DNA of 64,000 nucleotides from the NCBI GenBank assembly GCA_002319795.1, contig DCFU01000012.1, forward strand, positions 1 to 64,000, read 5' to 3'. Source of the stretch: Megamonas sp. UBA1796. Lineage in GTDB: Bacteria > Bacillota > Negativicutes > Selenomonadales > Selenomonadaceae. Within the stretch, counting starts at the first letter, position 1. Each line of letters starts with the position of its first letter. Of the stretch, positions 1-9,082 are shown piece by piece. The translations under genes and the position numbers were made by a program. The notes below the pieces were generated by a model, which ran no database searches, had not been told where the DNA came from, and was given only the letters and a program-made list of their open reading frames with translations.

Positions 1-59
1 ATTTGTTTTTATAGGGGAGTTATTTCACAGCCTCTATCTTTAGTATATGATTGCAAGTA

Positions 60-1424
60 TCAGCACGAAAATCTTCCTGTAAGTTCTCCTATTTGCTTGT
101 TTTCCAAATCCAGTACGTCATCTATAATATTCCCAATTTCATTCGCACTAAATCGGCTGCCCGACAGCGAAATAAATTTTGCCCGTAAATCATTGAGTGT
201 CAAGGGCACATCATGATCTCCTTTTGCATTGACGATATACTTATGATATTTTTTTCCATCTTGCAGGGTAAGCGTGAGCCGACAGCCCCAATTTTGGGGA
301 TATGCCGCTGTAAGCTCGTCACTCGAAATTACCTTTACCTTGCTGGCCAGCTCAAGCACTTGGGGGTTCTGTATACGCCTCGCGCTAAACTGCGCGAGGC
401 CCATGACATGATCATAAAGCGTGACTGCCACCGTATAGGGGATTGAGAACTGCGCCTCCGAAATATTTCTTGGCGTAACGCACAGCCCGCATTGTTTGTA
501 CCCTACCTCGTAAGTCTCTACTTCAATATGGGAAATATCCTCCGGCCGTAAAACCATCTCACCCTGCAGCTGCATAACGGCATCAATCGCCGGATGTGTA
601 CTCCGGCAGCAGGGGAAAGGCTTGCGGTCAATGTTCATGATCTCCCATACATTCCCCAGATCTTTTGTAACTGCCGCATAGTCATATTCCTTTGATGAAG
701 CTTTATACAATCCACCATCCGCCGCCTCCAGGACAAACCTGGGCCCCGTCATGCCGCCTTTGGTAAGCAAAGCTGCCAGTACACCGCCATGTGCCGCCTT
801 GCCGGCATGGAACTTCTTACAGGAAGCACCATCTGCTGCAAAGGCCCAGAGACCGCTGGCTTGTGTGCCCGCAAGTCCAAGTGCCGAAACAAATTTGGCT
901 TCATCAAGCTGCAGCAGCAAGGCAGCAGCAGCCGCCGACGCAAAAATCCCACAGGTTCCCGTAGCATGCCAGCCCATAAGCCGATGGCTCGAAGCCCCTA
1001 TGCCGATGCCAATACGCAGAGCAATCTCATAGCCTAAAGCTACTGCGCGCAACACTTCTGTGCCTGTGGCCCCAAGATACTCACCCAAGGTCAATGACGC
1101 CGGAACAACGATTGCTCCTACATGCGTCTTCGCAAGTTTATGCACATCGTCCATTTCGGTTGTATGCCCCATGGTACCGTTCAGCAGCAAGGCTGTCTGC
1201 AAAGAAGTTCGCTTGTTCGTTCCCCATACCAGGGAAGTTGTCTGGTCTTTTTCAAACGCCAGCAGGGACTTGATGATACCGGATACATCCGGATAAGAGG
1301 CCGCCGCCAGCGCACCACTGAGCGTATCAATAATACATTCCTTAGTATTCTGCACAACCTGAGCCGGTAACTGCGAATATGGATGGGCAAAGGCAAATTT
1401 TGCTAACTCTTCTGTTATACTCAT
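60..1424 (-). CDS. MmgE/PrpD family protein
   Basis: Member of the MmgE/PrpD fold family, which includes 2-methylcitrate dehydratase (PrpD), cis-aconitate decarboxylase and iminodisuccinate epimerase. About 454 residues, the usual family length. Visible family features are the N-terminal helical segment with DTLSGALAAA, the TEMDDVHKLAKTHVGA stretch, GWHATGTCGIFASAAAAA near residue 160, KKFHAGKAAHGGVLAALL, and the FPCCRSTHPAIDA segment of the lid domain. I place the start at the ATG of MSITEELAKF because GGGAG lies just upstream; in-frame ATGs further 5' lack a ribosome site. It is the last gene of module A, 186 bp after the aconitase-like gene, so it may be co-transcribed. No citrate synthase (prpC) or lyase (prpB) gene is present, so a methylcitrate cycle is not supported; a dehydratase or decarboxylase acting on a tricarboxylate is an inference. 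Confidence 0.85.
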   Translation of the reverse strand: MSITEELAKFAFAHPYSQLPAQVVQNTKECIIDTLSGALAAASYPDVSGIIKSLLAFEKDQTTSLVWGTNKRTSLQTALLLNGTMGHTTEMDDVHKLAKTHVGAIVVPASLTLGEYLGATGTEVLRAVALGYEIALRIGIGIGASSHRLMGWHATGTCGIFASAAAAALLLQLDEAKFVSALGLAGTQASGLWAFAADGASCKKFHAGKAAHGGVLAALLTKGGMTGPRFVLEAADGGLYKASSKEYDYAAVTKDLGNVWEIMNIDRKPFPCCRSTHPAIDAVMQLQGEMVLRPEDISHIEVETYEVGYKQCGLCVTPRNISEAQFSIPYTVAVTLYDHVMGLAQFSARRIQNPQVLELASKVKVISSDELTAAYPQNWGCRLTLTLQDGKKYHKYIVNAKGDHDVPLTLNDLRAKFISLSGSRFSANEIGNIIDDVLDLENKQIGELTGRFSC

Positions 1425-1610
1425 AAAAAAATCGCTCCCATTTTTCATGGACGCAGAAAAACACAGATGCATCCACACTATCTCCTGACAGAGTTTTTCC
1501 GCCGGTCTGCCTCAACAGAAGCGCAAAAAGCAGCACAATTACGCAGGATGATTTCCTTCCCAGACGAAAAATCTCTTGTCAAATAAGCTGGTTATTTCAT
1601 CCGCATTTTC

Positions 1611-3878
1611 TTATTTTCCCTGCTGATTGAAATTAATAAGGCACCCTGCCTGGATGATTTCCTTTTCCTTATCTGTTAACTTTGCAATGTAAAGAGACAT
1701 TTCCTCGATCTTTTCCCGGATGATATATGCCTTAATATCCTGCATATCGCCATTAAGCAGCGTTTTGATATGTGGTATATAGATGTAGTCTCCCACCTCA
1801 AATGCCGGTGCTTCCTTTAACTGAAACGGCAGCATGCCCCAATTGATGACATTGGAACGATACCTCTTCGTGGCATATTCCTGTGCGATATTCGCCAGTC
1901 CGCCGATAACCCGCTGGCAGCTTGCTGCCTGTTCACGTGCTGAGCCGTCTCCCGGTTTTACAGCATAAAGCAGGCTACCTATTGCAACTGCATCCGCTGC
2001 AACATTTTCATTACCCGGAATTGTGCGGATTGCATCATATACCTTCTGTAACTCAGGATACTCCTCAAAAAGCCCCGCCTCCTGACGACCAGCTTCCATT
2101 TTTGCAACCTGCTTAGTACGTTCGACATAGCCAGGATCCCGGCGGGAAAGCGTAAATTCTGCAAGCCCCAGCGGATTCGAACGATAGGACGATGTTTCTC
2201 CCGAAGGAATGAGTTCATCTGTAGTTGTGACTGCATCCATGAGCTTTGCGCAAACCTTCAATAAAATATTATCGGTCAGGGGACTCATTTTGGGCCAGTC
2301 TTTGATATTTGGCCCATAGATGAGTGCAGCCTCTTTCTCTGCTTTCCCAAAACCGGAATAGACCCGGGAATCATAGGCGGAAGAATCAAACGTATATGCC
2401 GGGACCTCATAACCATCGGCAATTTCCGTAGCGGAGGTAAGTATACCACCGTTAGCCGCTGTAGCAGCAATCGAACGCGCATCCATAAGTGCTACGGCAG
2501 ACATCTGTCCATTATTCGGTTTGGAACCCTCACGATACGGAAAATTCCTTGTCGTATGACGGATACTCAGCCCATTGTTCAATGGGGTATCGCTGGCACC
2601 AAAGCAGGGGCCGCAAAAAGCGGTACGCAGCGTGGCACCACTCGCCATAAGAGCTGAAACCGCACCCTTTTTCACGAGGTCCATATAAACCGGCTGCGAG
2701 GATGGATACACCGATAACGAGAATATACCATTCCCACAGCTTTTATGCTGCAAAATGTGCGCTGCCTCCATGACATTCGTATAAGTACCGCCCGCACAAC
2801 CAGCGATAACGCCCTGCTGCAGCTGCAGCTGTCCATTTACAATCTTGTCCTGCAAACTGAACCTGATATCCGGATTGGAAACCATCGCCTGCGCCTTTTT
2901 CTCTACGGTTGCCAAAATATCTGCCAGATTTTCCTTAAGCTCATCAATCTCGAACGCATTGCTCGGATGGAAGGGCAGCGCAATCATTGGTTTTATTTTC
3001 GAGAGATCTACATAGACCAAGCCGTCATAATAAGTTAAAGACTTCGGAGCCATTTTTTTATAATCCTGCTCGCGTCCATGTACCCGCAAAAATGCGCGTG
3101 TATCCTCATCGGTCTGCCAGACCGAACTCCAACAGGTCGTCTCGGTTGTCATTACATCAACACTGTTACGGTAATCCGTCGTCATAGAGGCAATCCCAGG
3201 GCCTACGAACTCCATCACCTTGTTCTTAACATAACCCGTATCGAAGACAGCACGTATAATTGCCAGGGCAACATCCTGCGGACCCACACCAGGATTTGGC
3301 CGTCCTGTCATATAGATACCTATGACCTCCGGGTAGTGCATGTCATAGGTGGTTGAAAGCAGCTGCTTTACCAGCTCTCCGCCGCCTTCACCTACAGCCA
3401 TGGTTCCAAGCGCACCATAGCGCGTATGGCTGTCCGAGCCCAATATCATCTTGCCCCCGCCTGCCATAGTTTCTCTCATATACTGATGAATAACCGCCAT
3501 ATGCGGCGGCACAAAAATGCCGCCATATTTCCGTGCTGCCGAAAGTCCAAAAATATGGTCGTCTTCATTGATTGTACCGCCTACGGCACAAAGGGAATTA
3601 TGGCAGTTTGTAAGCACATAAGGCAGTGGAAACTTTTCCATGCCTGAAGCCTTTGCCGTCTGTACGATGCCCACAAAGGTAATATCATGTGAAGTCAACG
3701 CATCAAACCTGAGTTCTAGATCATTGATATCCTCCGATATATTATGGGCCGAAAGGATCTGATATGCCATAGTCCCTTTTCTGGCTTCCTCTTTGGACAT
3801 ATTTCCCTTATACTCTTTTTCCCCAAGAATTGTTTTGCCTTCCGAAAGATACACTCCACTATCATATAATTTAACCAT
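1611..3878 (-). CDS. ybhJ: Aconitase-family hydratase (YbhJ-like), copy 1
   Basis: Aconitase superfamily [4Fe-4S] hydratase of 755 residues, close to the 753 of E. coli YbhJ, whose substrate is not established. Three putative cluster cysteines are present: C361 in IAGCAGGT, and C422 and C425 in FCGPCFG. The catalytic serine loop is GDGSAREQAA (S646), in the C-terminal swivel domain that carries the usual aconitase active-site serine. The N-terminal NCHNSLCAVGGTINEDDH and GSDSHTRYGALG segments are typical. AGGAGG sits 7 bases before the ATG. It lies 30 bp after the PrpF-family gene, as in the ybhHIJ neighbourhood. A hydration/dehydration step on citrate, aconitate or a related tricarboxylate is the likely reaction; exact substrate is inferred. 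A second, clearly paralogous copy lies at 14741-17002. Confidence 0.9.
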   Translation of the reverse strand: MVKLYDSGVYLSEGKTILGEKEYKGNMSKEEARKGTMAYQILSAHNISEDINDLELRFDALTSHDITFVGIVQTAKASGMEKFPLPYVLTNCHNSLCAVGGTINEDDHIFGLSAARKYGGIFVPPHMAVIHQYMRETMAGGGKMILGSDSHTRYGALGTMAVGEGGGELVKQLLSTTYDMHYPEVIGIYMTGRPNPGVGPQDVALAIIRAVFDTGYVKNKVMEFVGPGIASMTTDYRNSVDVMTTETTCWSSVWQTDEDTRAFLRVHGREQDYKKMAPKSLTYYDGLVYVDLSKIKPMIALPFHPSNAFEIDELKENLADILATVEKKAQAMVSNPDIRFSLQDKIVNGQLQLQQGVIAGCAGGTYTNVMEAAHILQHKSCGNGIFSLSVYPSSQPVYMDLVKKGAVSALMASGATLRTAFCGPCFGASDTPLNNGLSIRHTTRNFPYREGSKPNNGQMSAVALMDARSIAATAANGGILTSATEIADGYEVPAYTFDSSAYDSRVYSGFGKAEKEAALIYGPNIKDWPKMSPLTDNILLKVCAKLMDAVTTTDELIPSGETSSYRSNPLGLAEFTLSRRDPGYVERTKQVAKMEAGRQEAGLFEEYPELQKVYDAIRTIPGNENVAADAVAIGSLLYAVKPGDGSAREQAASCQRVIGGLANIAQEYATKRYRSNVINWGMLPFQLKEAPAFEVGDYIYIPHIKTLLNGDMQDIKAYIIREKIEEMSLYIAKLTDKEKEIIQAGCLINFNQQGK

Positions 3879-3908
3879 ACTGTTCCTCCTGGAATTTTTT
3901 ATAATATT

Positions 3909-5036
3909 TTAGTCCCGAATATATACCGTACCGTCCATGATTCTTCTTGCCGTACGCTGGAGTGCGACATTTTCCACGTGCTCTTCTCCATCATTATGGC
4001 TTATGGATGCAGCAATATTGATGGTTCCGCTCGGATGCCCGATGCGGACCAATTGTTTGCCCTCTGGCAGCAAACCTGCGAGAATCGTGCCCTGCAGGCA
4101 GCAGGCAGCACCGATAGCACCGGCAGCCGTAATCGGCGTTGCTTTATGACATTTGAATACCGATATCACACGCACACAGATATCCATGCTCTCCCTGCAT
4201 ATATTGCGGCCAGCAATATCGACAAAATCCTGTGGCCCGGTAAAAAAAGCTATTTTAGGAGCGCCCGGGCTATTCTCTGAAGCATCGGCCGCATTCTCAG
4301 CAAAACCAAGCCGTATCGCCGCTGTGCTGCGGATTTGTTCCAGCAGATCCAGCGCATCCTGCCGCGCATTGATTTCCTCTGGCAGTTCTGTGCCCTTCAT
4401 ACCGACGTCCTGCGCACGCACAAGCACGAGGGGATTCGACACGTCAATCACCGTAGCCTGTATATCCCCATATCCGGGGATGGCAAAGTTCTCAACAGCC
4501 TTCCCTGTAGGAAACAGCTTACCCGTCTTGGCTCCTTCTGGTTTGAGAAAAGCCACCCGGATTTCCGGAGCCGTGCCTTCGATGCCGTCAATGTGGCAAT
4601 CACCATTCTCTGCCAATTTTCCATCCTGGCAAGGAATCGCAACATCGATATATTTATTTGTATTGCGGTTCAACAGATGAACGATGGTCAACGGCTCCCT
4701 CACTTCGACCATTTTTTCCTCGATAGCGAAAGGTCCGACGGCCGATGTCATATTCCCACAATTCGCCTTATAATCCATCGTCGTGCGGCCTACAACGGAC
4801 TGTACCGCGAGATATTCGATATCGACTCCCGGCACCTCACTTTTCCATACCACAACGATCTTGTTATTTGACGATACCGTCCCACCAAGTCCATCCATCT
4901 GCTTAGGGTCCGGATTTCCCATCACCTGCGAAAAAATTGCATCCCATTCCTTTTGCTCCTCCGGCAGGTCATTTTTGCGGAATATACATCCCTTGCTTGT
5001 ACCGCCACGCATGTACACCATTCTGAATTTTCTCAT
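3909..5036 (-). CDS. ybhH: PrpF-family isomerase/tautomerase (YbhH-like)
   Basis: PrpF family (diaminopimelate-epimerase fold), 375 residues. Known members move double bonds in unsaturated tricarboxylates: PrpF converts trans- to cis-2-methylaconitate, and GalD is a 4-oxalomesaconate tautomerase. The N-terminal MRGGTSKG motif holds the lysine-containing loop, and DYKANCGNMTSAVGPFA near residue 90 contains the conserved cysteine-glycine-asparagine motif. A second half-domain motif, GHPSGTINI, is near the C-terminus. AGAGGGA precedes the ATG. It sits between the transporter and the aconitase-like gene with short gaps on both sides (36 and 30 bp), so co-transcription is very likely. An aconitate-type isomerase fits the neighbourhood best, but a 4-oxalomesaconate tautomerase is also possible given the amidohydrolase upstream. 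Confidence 0.88.
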   Translation of the reverse strand: MRKFRMVYMRGGTSKGCIFRKNDLPEEQKEWDAIFSQVMGNPDPKQMDGLGGTVSSNNKIVVVWKSEVPGVDIEYLAVQSVVGRTTMDYKANCGNMTSAVGPFAIEEKMVEVREPLTIVHLLNRNTNKYIDVAIPCQDGKLAENGDCHIDGIEGTAPEIRVAFLKPEGAKTGKLFPTGKAVENFAIPGYGDIQATVIDVSNPLVLVRAQDVGMKGTELPEEINARQDALDLLEQIRSTAAIRLGFAENAADASENSPGAPKIAFFTGPQDFVDIAGRNICRESMDICVRVISVFKCHKATPITAAGAIGAACCLQGTILAGLLPEGKQLVRIGHPSGTINIAASISHNDGEEHVENVALQRTARRIMDGTVYIRD

Positions 5037-5072
5037 GCTGCATCCCTCTTCATTTGTTTCATCCGTTTATTT

Positions 5073-6476
5073 TTAATACAAACCCAAAACCTTAAGCCAC
5101 ACAAGCCCTACAGATATAAATATCACGTTTTCTAAAATCGTCAGGAGCAGCCCGGTTCTCCACCAATCTGCCTGCGACACATATCCGGCACCATAATAAA
5201 TTGGTGCCGCTCCTACGGAGTAATGGGTGAGCCCCTGCATAGAGGTATTGGCGAATATGAGCACAAAAGCTGCCAGATAAGGCGGTGCTCCCAAAGCTAC
5301 CGTCACCGTATAGAAGGCCGCAAACAGAGCAGCAATATGCGCTACGAGGCTCGCAAACAAATAATGCGTAAAAACGTACATGAACGTAATGACCGCAAGT
5401 GCCACCGGCCAGTTCAGGCTTCCCATATACAGCGTAGCCTGCTGGGCAATCCATGGAATGAGCCCCATCTTGCTCAGGAATCCCGCTAGGCACATGAGCC
5501 CGCCCATCCAGATAAGCACATCCCAGGCATTTTTCTCACCTGTAATCTCATTCCATACCAATACATTCGTAAGCAGCATGGCTGAAACTGCTGCAACCGC
5601 TACCGTCGTAGCGTCCATGCCTGTCCATTGTGAAGTAGCCCACAAAAACAGTGCTGTTACAAAAATCACCAACAGGCATTTCTCAGCCCGCGTCATCGGC
5701 CCCATTTTTTTCAATTCTTCAACAGCCGTTCTTCTGGCCTCCGGTGTCTTTTTGATTTCCGGCGGATCATATTTATAAAGAAAATACGGAATGATAAGCA
5801 GTGCAGAAAGAATTGGAAGGCTTGCCGCAAGCAGCCATAAACCCCAGGAAATCTCTATTCTCGCCGCCTTGGCCACAAAAGCCGCCATGAGGGGATTGCC
5901 TGCCATAGCCGTCATAAAAAGTCCCGAAAGAATATTGTCCCCATGAAACATCCCTTGCAGTAAGAAACGTCCTATACGATTGGAAGTTGGACCGGGTTCT
6001 GAGCCATAGGACGCCGACAAGCTGCGGATAATCGGGAAGAACATCCCACCGGAACGCGCCGTATTTGAAGGCGTTACCGGCGCAATGATCATATCACTTA
6101 CAAGCATGGCATAAAGCAGCTTCAAGGTACTGCCGCCAAACCACTTGATGAGTAAAAACGAAATTCGTTTGCCGAGCCCCGTCTTGCCAAAGCTTTTGGA
6201 AAACAAAAAAGCTGTGGCAATGAGCCAGGCCGTAGGGTTAGCAAAACCACTGAGCATCTCACTGATCTGCAATGTCCCGGTCAGTGCCGTGCTGGCCAAA
6301 GCGATAAAGGCCATGGCTCCTATCGGTAACGGCTGCAGAATAAACCCCACAATGGTAGCGACAAAAATCGCCAGTAAATGCCACGCCTCCGGTTTTATGC
6401 CTTCTGGGAACGGCATAAACCATATCATAAGAGCAACTCCTACCGTAATGAACAGATGCATACGCTTTTTAGACAT
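5073..6476 (-). CDS. ybhI: DASS-family anion:sodium/dicarboxylate-type transporter (YbhI-like)
   Basis: Inner-membrane carrier of the divalent anion:Na+ symporter (DASS/SLC13) family, 467 residues, with about 11-12 hydrophobic segments spread over the whole length. Family signatures include APVTPSNTARSGGMFFPII (first SNT motif, near residue 135) and the second-half FANTSMQGLTHYSVGAAP repeat. Relatives such as CitT, TtdT and YbhI carry di- or tricarboxylates, often as exchangers. GGGGTGA lies 10 bases before the ATG. The gene is between the amidohydrolase (38 bp upstream) and the PrpF-family gene, so it should import the substrate of this operon. The precise substrate cannot be read from sequence. 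Confidence 0.9.
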   Translation of the reverse strand: MSKKRMHLFITVGVALMIWFMPFPEGIKPEAWHLLAIFVATIVGFILQPLPIGAMAFIALASTALTGTLQISEMLSGFANPTAWLIATAFLFSKSFGKTGLGKRISFLLIKWFGGSTLKLLYAMLVSDMIIAPVTPSNTARSGGMFFPIIRSLSASYGSEPGPTSNRIGRFLLQGMFHGDNILSGLFMTAMAGNPLMAAFVAKAARIEISWGLWLLAASLPILSALLIIPYFLYKYDPPEIKKTPEARRTAVEELKKMGPMTRAEKCLLVIFVTALFLWATSQWTGMDATTVAVAAVSAMLLTNVLVWNEITGEKNAWDVLIWMGGLMCLAGFLSKMGLIPWIAQQATLYMGSLNWPVALAVITFMYVFTHYLFASLVAHIAALFAAFYTVTVALGAPPYLAAFVLIFANTSMQGLTHYSVGAAPIYYGAGYVSQADWWRTGLLLTILENVIFISVGLVWLKVLGLY

Positions 6477-6514
6477 AAAATAGATTCACCCCATCAATTT
6501 ATTGTTCGTTGCAT

Positions 6515-7417
6515 TTAATCCGCAAAGTGATACAATTCATTCGGATTCTTTACGAGGATACGATGCCATACGTTTTCATCCTGCGCTTGCGTTCTAAGCA
6601 AATCAAGATTCCAGGCGTCATCGGGAAAAGGATTGCCTGCCGAAAAACTGCTGGGATGCGGCCAATCTGTTCCCCATACCATACGCTCCGGAGCCGCCTT
6701 TACAAAAGCGGCTCCCACCGTAACTGTATCTATGTAGCTTGGATATCCCACTTTGGTATCATGATCCAGTCCTGAAAGCTTTACCCAGGTATTTCCTTTC
6801 CTCAGCAAATTGCTGATAACTCCGAAGGCTGGATGTTTTGTACCTTCCGGCTGGGGAATGTGTCCACGATGATCAAATACAACCGGACAGCATACCCTGT
6901 GAAACATATCTTGCAGTTCGGCAATATCGTCCGGTTTGAGCCAAAATTGCATGTGCCAGCCAAATTGCGCTATTTTTTCAGACAACGGTATTATTTCTTC
7001 ATATCTATTGATTTTCAAAGGAGAAGCCAGATTAACCCGCAGTCCACAAACTCCGAGCTCTGCCATTTTCTCCAACTCCTTTTCGGAGACATCTGAACGG
7101 CAAACCGCTATACCACGGGTGTTTTTCCGCCCCATGGTGCTGAGTGCATCCAACAGGCAGGAATTATCGGTTCCATAAGCAGAGGCCTGGATGATCACAT
7201 CCCGCTCTGTCCCGAGCCGTTTCTGCAGCAAACGATATGCGTCTACTGTAGCCGGCGGCTGATTTCTCTTATCCTCAGGGGCATATGGAAAATGGACTGG
7301 ATCATAAATGTGATGATGACAGTCACAGGCCCCTGCCGGCAATTTATATTCCGGAAGTCTTCTTCCTGTAGAATAGGGCACCTGATGTAAAATTTTTACT
7401 GCTTTTTCCTGGTTCAT
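6515..7417 (-). CDS. COG3618 amidohydrolase (2-pyrone-4,6-dicarboxylate lactonase-like)
   Basis: Metal-dependent TIM-barrel hydrolase (Amidohydrolase_2), 300 residues from the chosen start. Near the N-terminus DCHHHIYD supplies the HxH signature, FDHRGHIPQP is an internal barrel-strand motif, and WGTDWPHPSS near the C-terminus carries the conserved aspartate. The family includes LigI, which opens 2-pyrone-4,6-dicarboxylate, and sugar lactonases and lactone isomerases. I start at MNQEKAVKIL, preceded by GGGGAG; an upstream in-frame ATG at 7462 would add 15 residues but has no ribosome site in range. First gene of module A and divergent from the LysR gene. It probably opens a lactone or pyrone carboxylate that feeds the PrpF and aconitase-like enzymes; this is an inference. 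Confidence 0.82.
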   Translation of the reverse strand: MNQEKAVKILHQVPYSTGRRLPEYKLPAGACDCHHHIYDPVHFPYAPEDKRNQPPATVDAYRLLQKRLGTERDVIIQASAYGTDNSCLLDALSTMGRKNTRGIAVCRSDVSEKELEKMAELGVCGLRVNLASPLKINRYEEIIPLSEKIAQFGWHMQFWLKPDDIAELQDMFHRVCCPVVFDHRGHIPQPEGTKHPAFGVISNLLRKGNTWVKLSGLDHDTKVGYPSYIDTVTVGAAFVKAAPERMVWGTDWPHPSSFSAGNPFPDDAWNLDLLRTQAQDENVWHRILVKNPNELYHFAD

Positions 7418-7722
7418 TCTTCTTATTGTCTCCCCTTTTACCAAACATTTCTGTTCTGTCATATAAAATCCATTTCTGTTCTGTCGGTCAAAACCCTCCC
7501 TGCACAATCACCTTGCTCTTATTATATAAATAATTCAACAATTCAGGAAATAGTATCTGCCTATCTCTAATTATATCGGCTTCCTATATAGTAAGAAACT
7601 CCCATAAATATTGCTTTTCGCATAATAACTAAAAATAATGTATAATAAACGCAGGGTTCCACGAAAACACATACAAGCCCAATACAAAAAAATTGCGAAT
7701 TCAACTTAGGAGGTCAGGTGCT
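7418..7722. promoter_or_regulatory. Divergent intergenic region, module A / LysR
   Basis: 305 bp between the divergently transcribed amidohydrolase and LysR genes, AT-rich and without a convincing gene. A TATAAT hexamer on the plus strand (about 7640-7645) could be the -10 of the LysR gene, but no good -35 accompanies it. LysR-type regulators usually bind T-N11-A sites in such regions; several AT-rich candidates exist and I cannot pick one. Confidence 0.4.
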
Positions 7723-8628
7723 ATGGATGAAAAAGACTGGAGTCTTTTGAAAATACTCAACGAAGAACAAAGCATCAATAAAGCTGCAAAACGACTGTTT
7801 TTTTCACAACCAACCCTGAGTGCCAAAATCAAGCAGCTTGAGCACGAGCTTGCGTGCAAGATCATCGTCCGCAGCGTGCGGGGCATCCGCTTTACTCCGC
7901 AGGGCGAAATGCTCTGTCAGTTTGCTACACGTTTCCTGCACGATTTCCAGCAAATCAAAGATGACCTGCACAGTACAAATAAAAGTATGTCTGGGACTTT
8001 ATGCCTTGGATGCTCCAATACTTTTGCAAAGTATGCCCTGCCGGATATCCTGCAAGATTTTTTCACTCTGTATCCGGGGGTTAATCTTCAATTGAAGACC
8101 GGTGCCAGCCAGAAAATCTTTGATTTACTACACGGAGGCTATATCCAGCTGGCAATCATGCGCGGTGATTATCCTTGGTCCGGCCAGAAAAAACTACTGC
8201 GACAGACGACCTACTACATTGTCAACACAGCACCGCTCAACCTTACAGACCTGCCAAAGCTCCCTATGATTCACCGCCAGCTGGACCGTCCGCTGCAGGA
8301 TGCCATACGTGATTGGTGGACGACTACCTTCAAGGAGCCTCCCCTTATCCATATAGAGGTCGACAATTACGATCTTTGCGCGCAGATGGTAAAAAAAGGA
8401 CTAGGTTACGCTATACTTCCCGGACTAAGCATTCATGCTTTCCCTTCCTTGTGGAGCCAGCCGCTTACCTATCCTGACGGAAGCCTGCTCACACGTTCCA
8501 TATGGGCCTATCTGAATGAGAACTATACCGATAATCATCTGGTAAAAACCTTTTACAATTTTCTCATCCAAAAAGATCAGACCAATCTCCAGACAAATAA
8601 CCAGCCAGCTGATTTACTTTTCAATTAA
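7723..8628 (+). CDS. LysR-family regulator of module A
   Basis: LysR-type transcriptional regulator, 301 residues. The N-terminal winged HTH runs over residues 1-60 with INKAAKRLFFSQPTLSAKIKQLE as the recognition region (written here as one motif split around SQPTLS). The remainder is the usual substrate-binding effector domain, with GTLCLGCSNTFAKYALP at its start. AGGAGG lies 9 bases before the ATG of MDEKDWSLL, which I prefer over an upstream in-frame start. Divergent from the amidohydrolase-to-PrpD operon, in the classical arrangement for a LysR activator of that operon. Closely related to the LysR genes at 12524 and 17126. Confidence 0.92.
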   Translation: MDEKDWSLLKILNEEQSINKAAKRLFFSQPTLSAKIKQLEHELACKIIVRSVRGIRFTPQGEMLCQFATRFLHDFQQIKDDLHSTNKSMSGTLCLGCSNTFAKYALPDILQDFFTLYPGVNLQLKTGASQKIFDLLHGGYIQLAIMRGDYPWSGQKKLLRQTTYYIVNTAPLNLTDLPKLPMIHRQLDRPLQDAIRDWWTTTFKEPPLIHIEVDNYDLCAQMVKKGLGYAILPGLSIHAFPSLWSQPLTYPDGSLLTRSIWAYLNENYTDNHLVKTFYNFLIQKDQTNLQTNNQPADLLFN

Positions 8629-9082
8629 ATTTTTTATATAAATGCAAAAACTGGTGATTTCATGTTGCATACATATTAGATTGTATTACAAAAAAATATG
8701 GCCTATTATATTTTAAGATTACTGCCAAAGCCATAGTACACATGCCTTTACATTATTTTTTATTAAAATTTATAGTCTACCATATTTTATAGGTCAATCG
8801 TGATTTTGCAGACAATTTATAGGCAAAGTTTAGGCCGCTCTATCATTCAGAGCGGCCTTTTTGAACCTTTTATTCTATTTGATAGCATTTCGATTCTTTT
8901 CGATTCATGCATTGCGAATTTCCAAAAGTACATCGATGTTGAATCCTTATTTGCACGGTCAAATAAATAATAAATATACAGCCCCATCAATCCAGCAACA
9001 TATGCCCCGCAACCAGGGAGCGGCAATAACATCTCTACCTCATTTACTATTCATCCATTATAACAGTACATCAAATAACTGC
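8629..9082. other. AT-rich intergenic stretch
   Basis: 454 bp between the convergent LysR and chemoreceptor genes. Very AT-rich up to about 8830, then a clear terminator hairpin (listed separately). No convincing gene seen. Confidence 0.5.
8833..8862 (+). terminator. Rho-independent terminator
   Basis: Perfect 8-bp stem GGCCGCTC / GAGCGGCC (8833-8840 and 8850-8857) with a 9-base loop, followed by TTTTT on the plus strand. About 200 bp beyond the LysR stop codon, so it would end plus-strand transcription there. Confidence 0.8.

Noticed and set aside
60..6476. Methylcitrate cycle (prp) operon
   Set aside because: PrpD- and PrpF-family genes are present, but there is no methylcitrate synthase, methylisocitrate lyase or AcnD-sized enzyme; the aconitase-like protein matches YbhJ instead.
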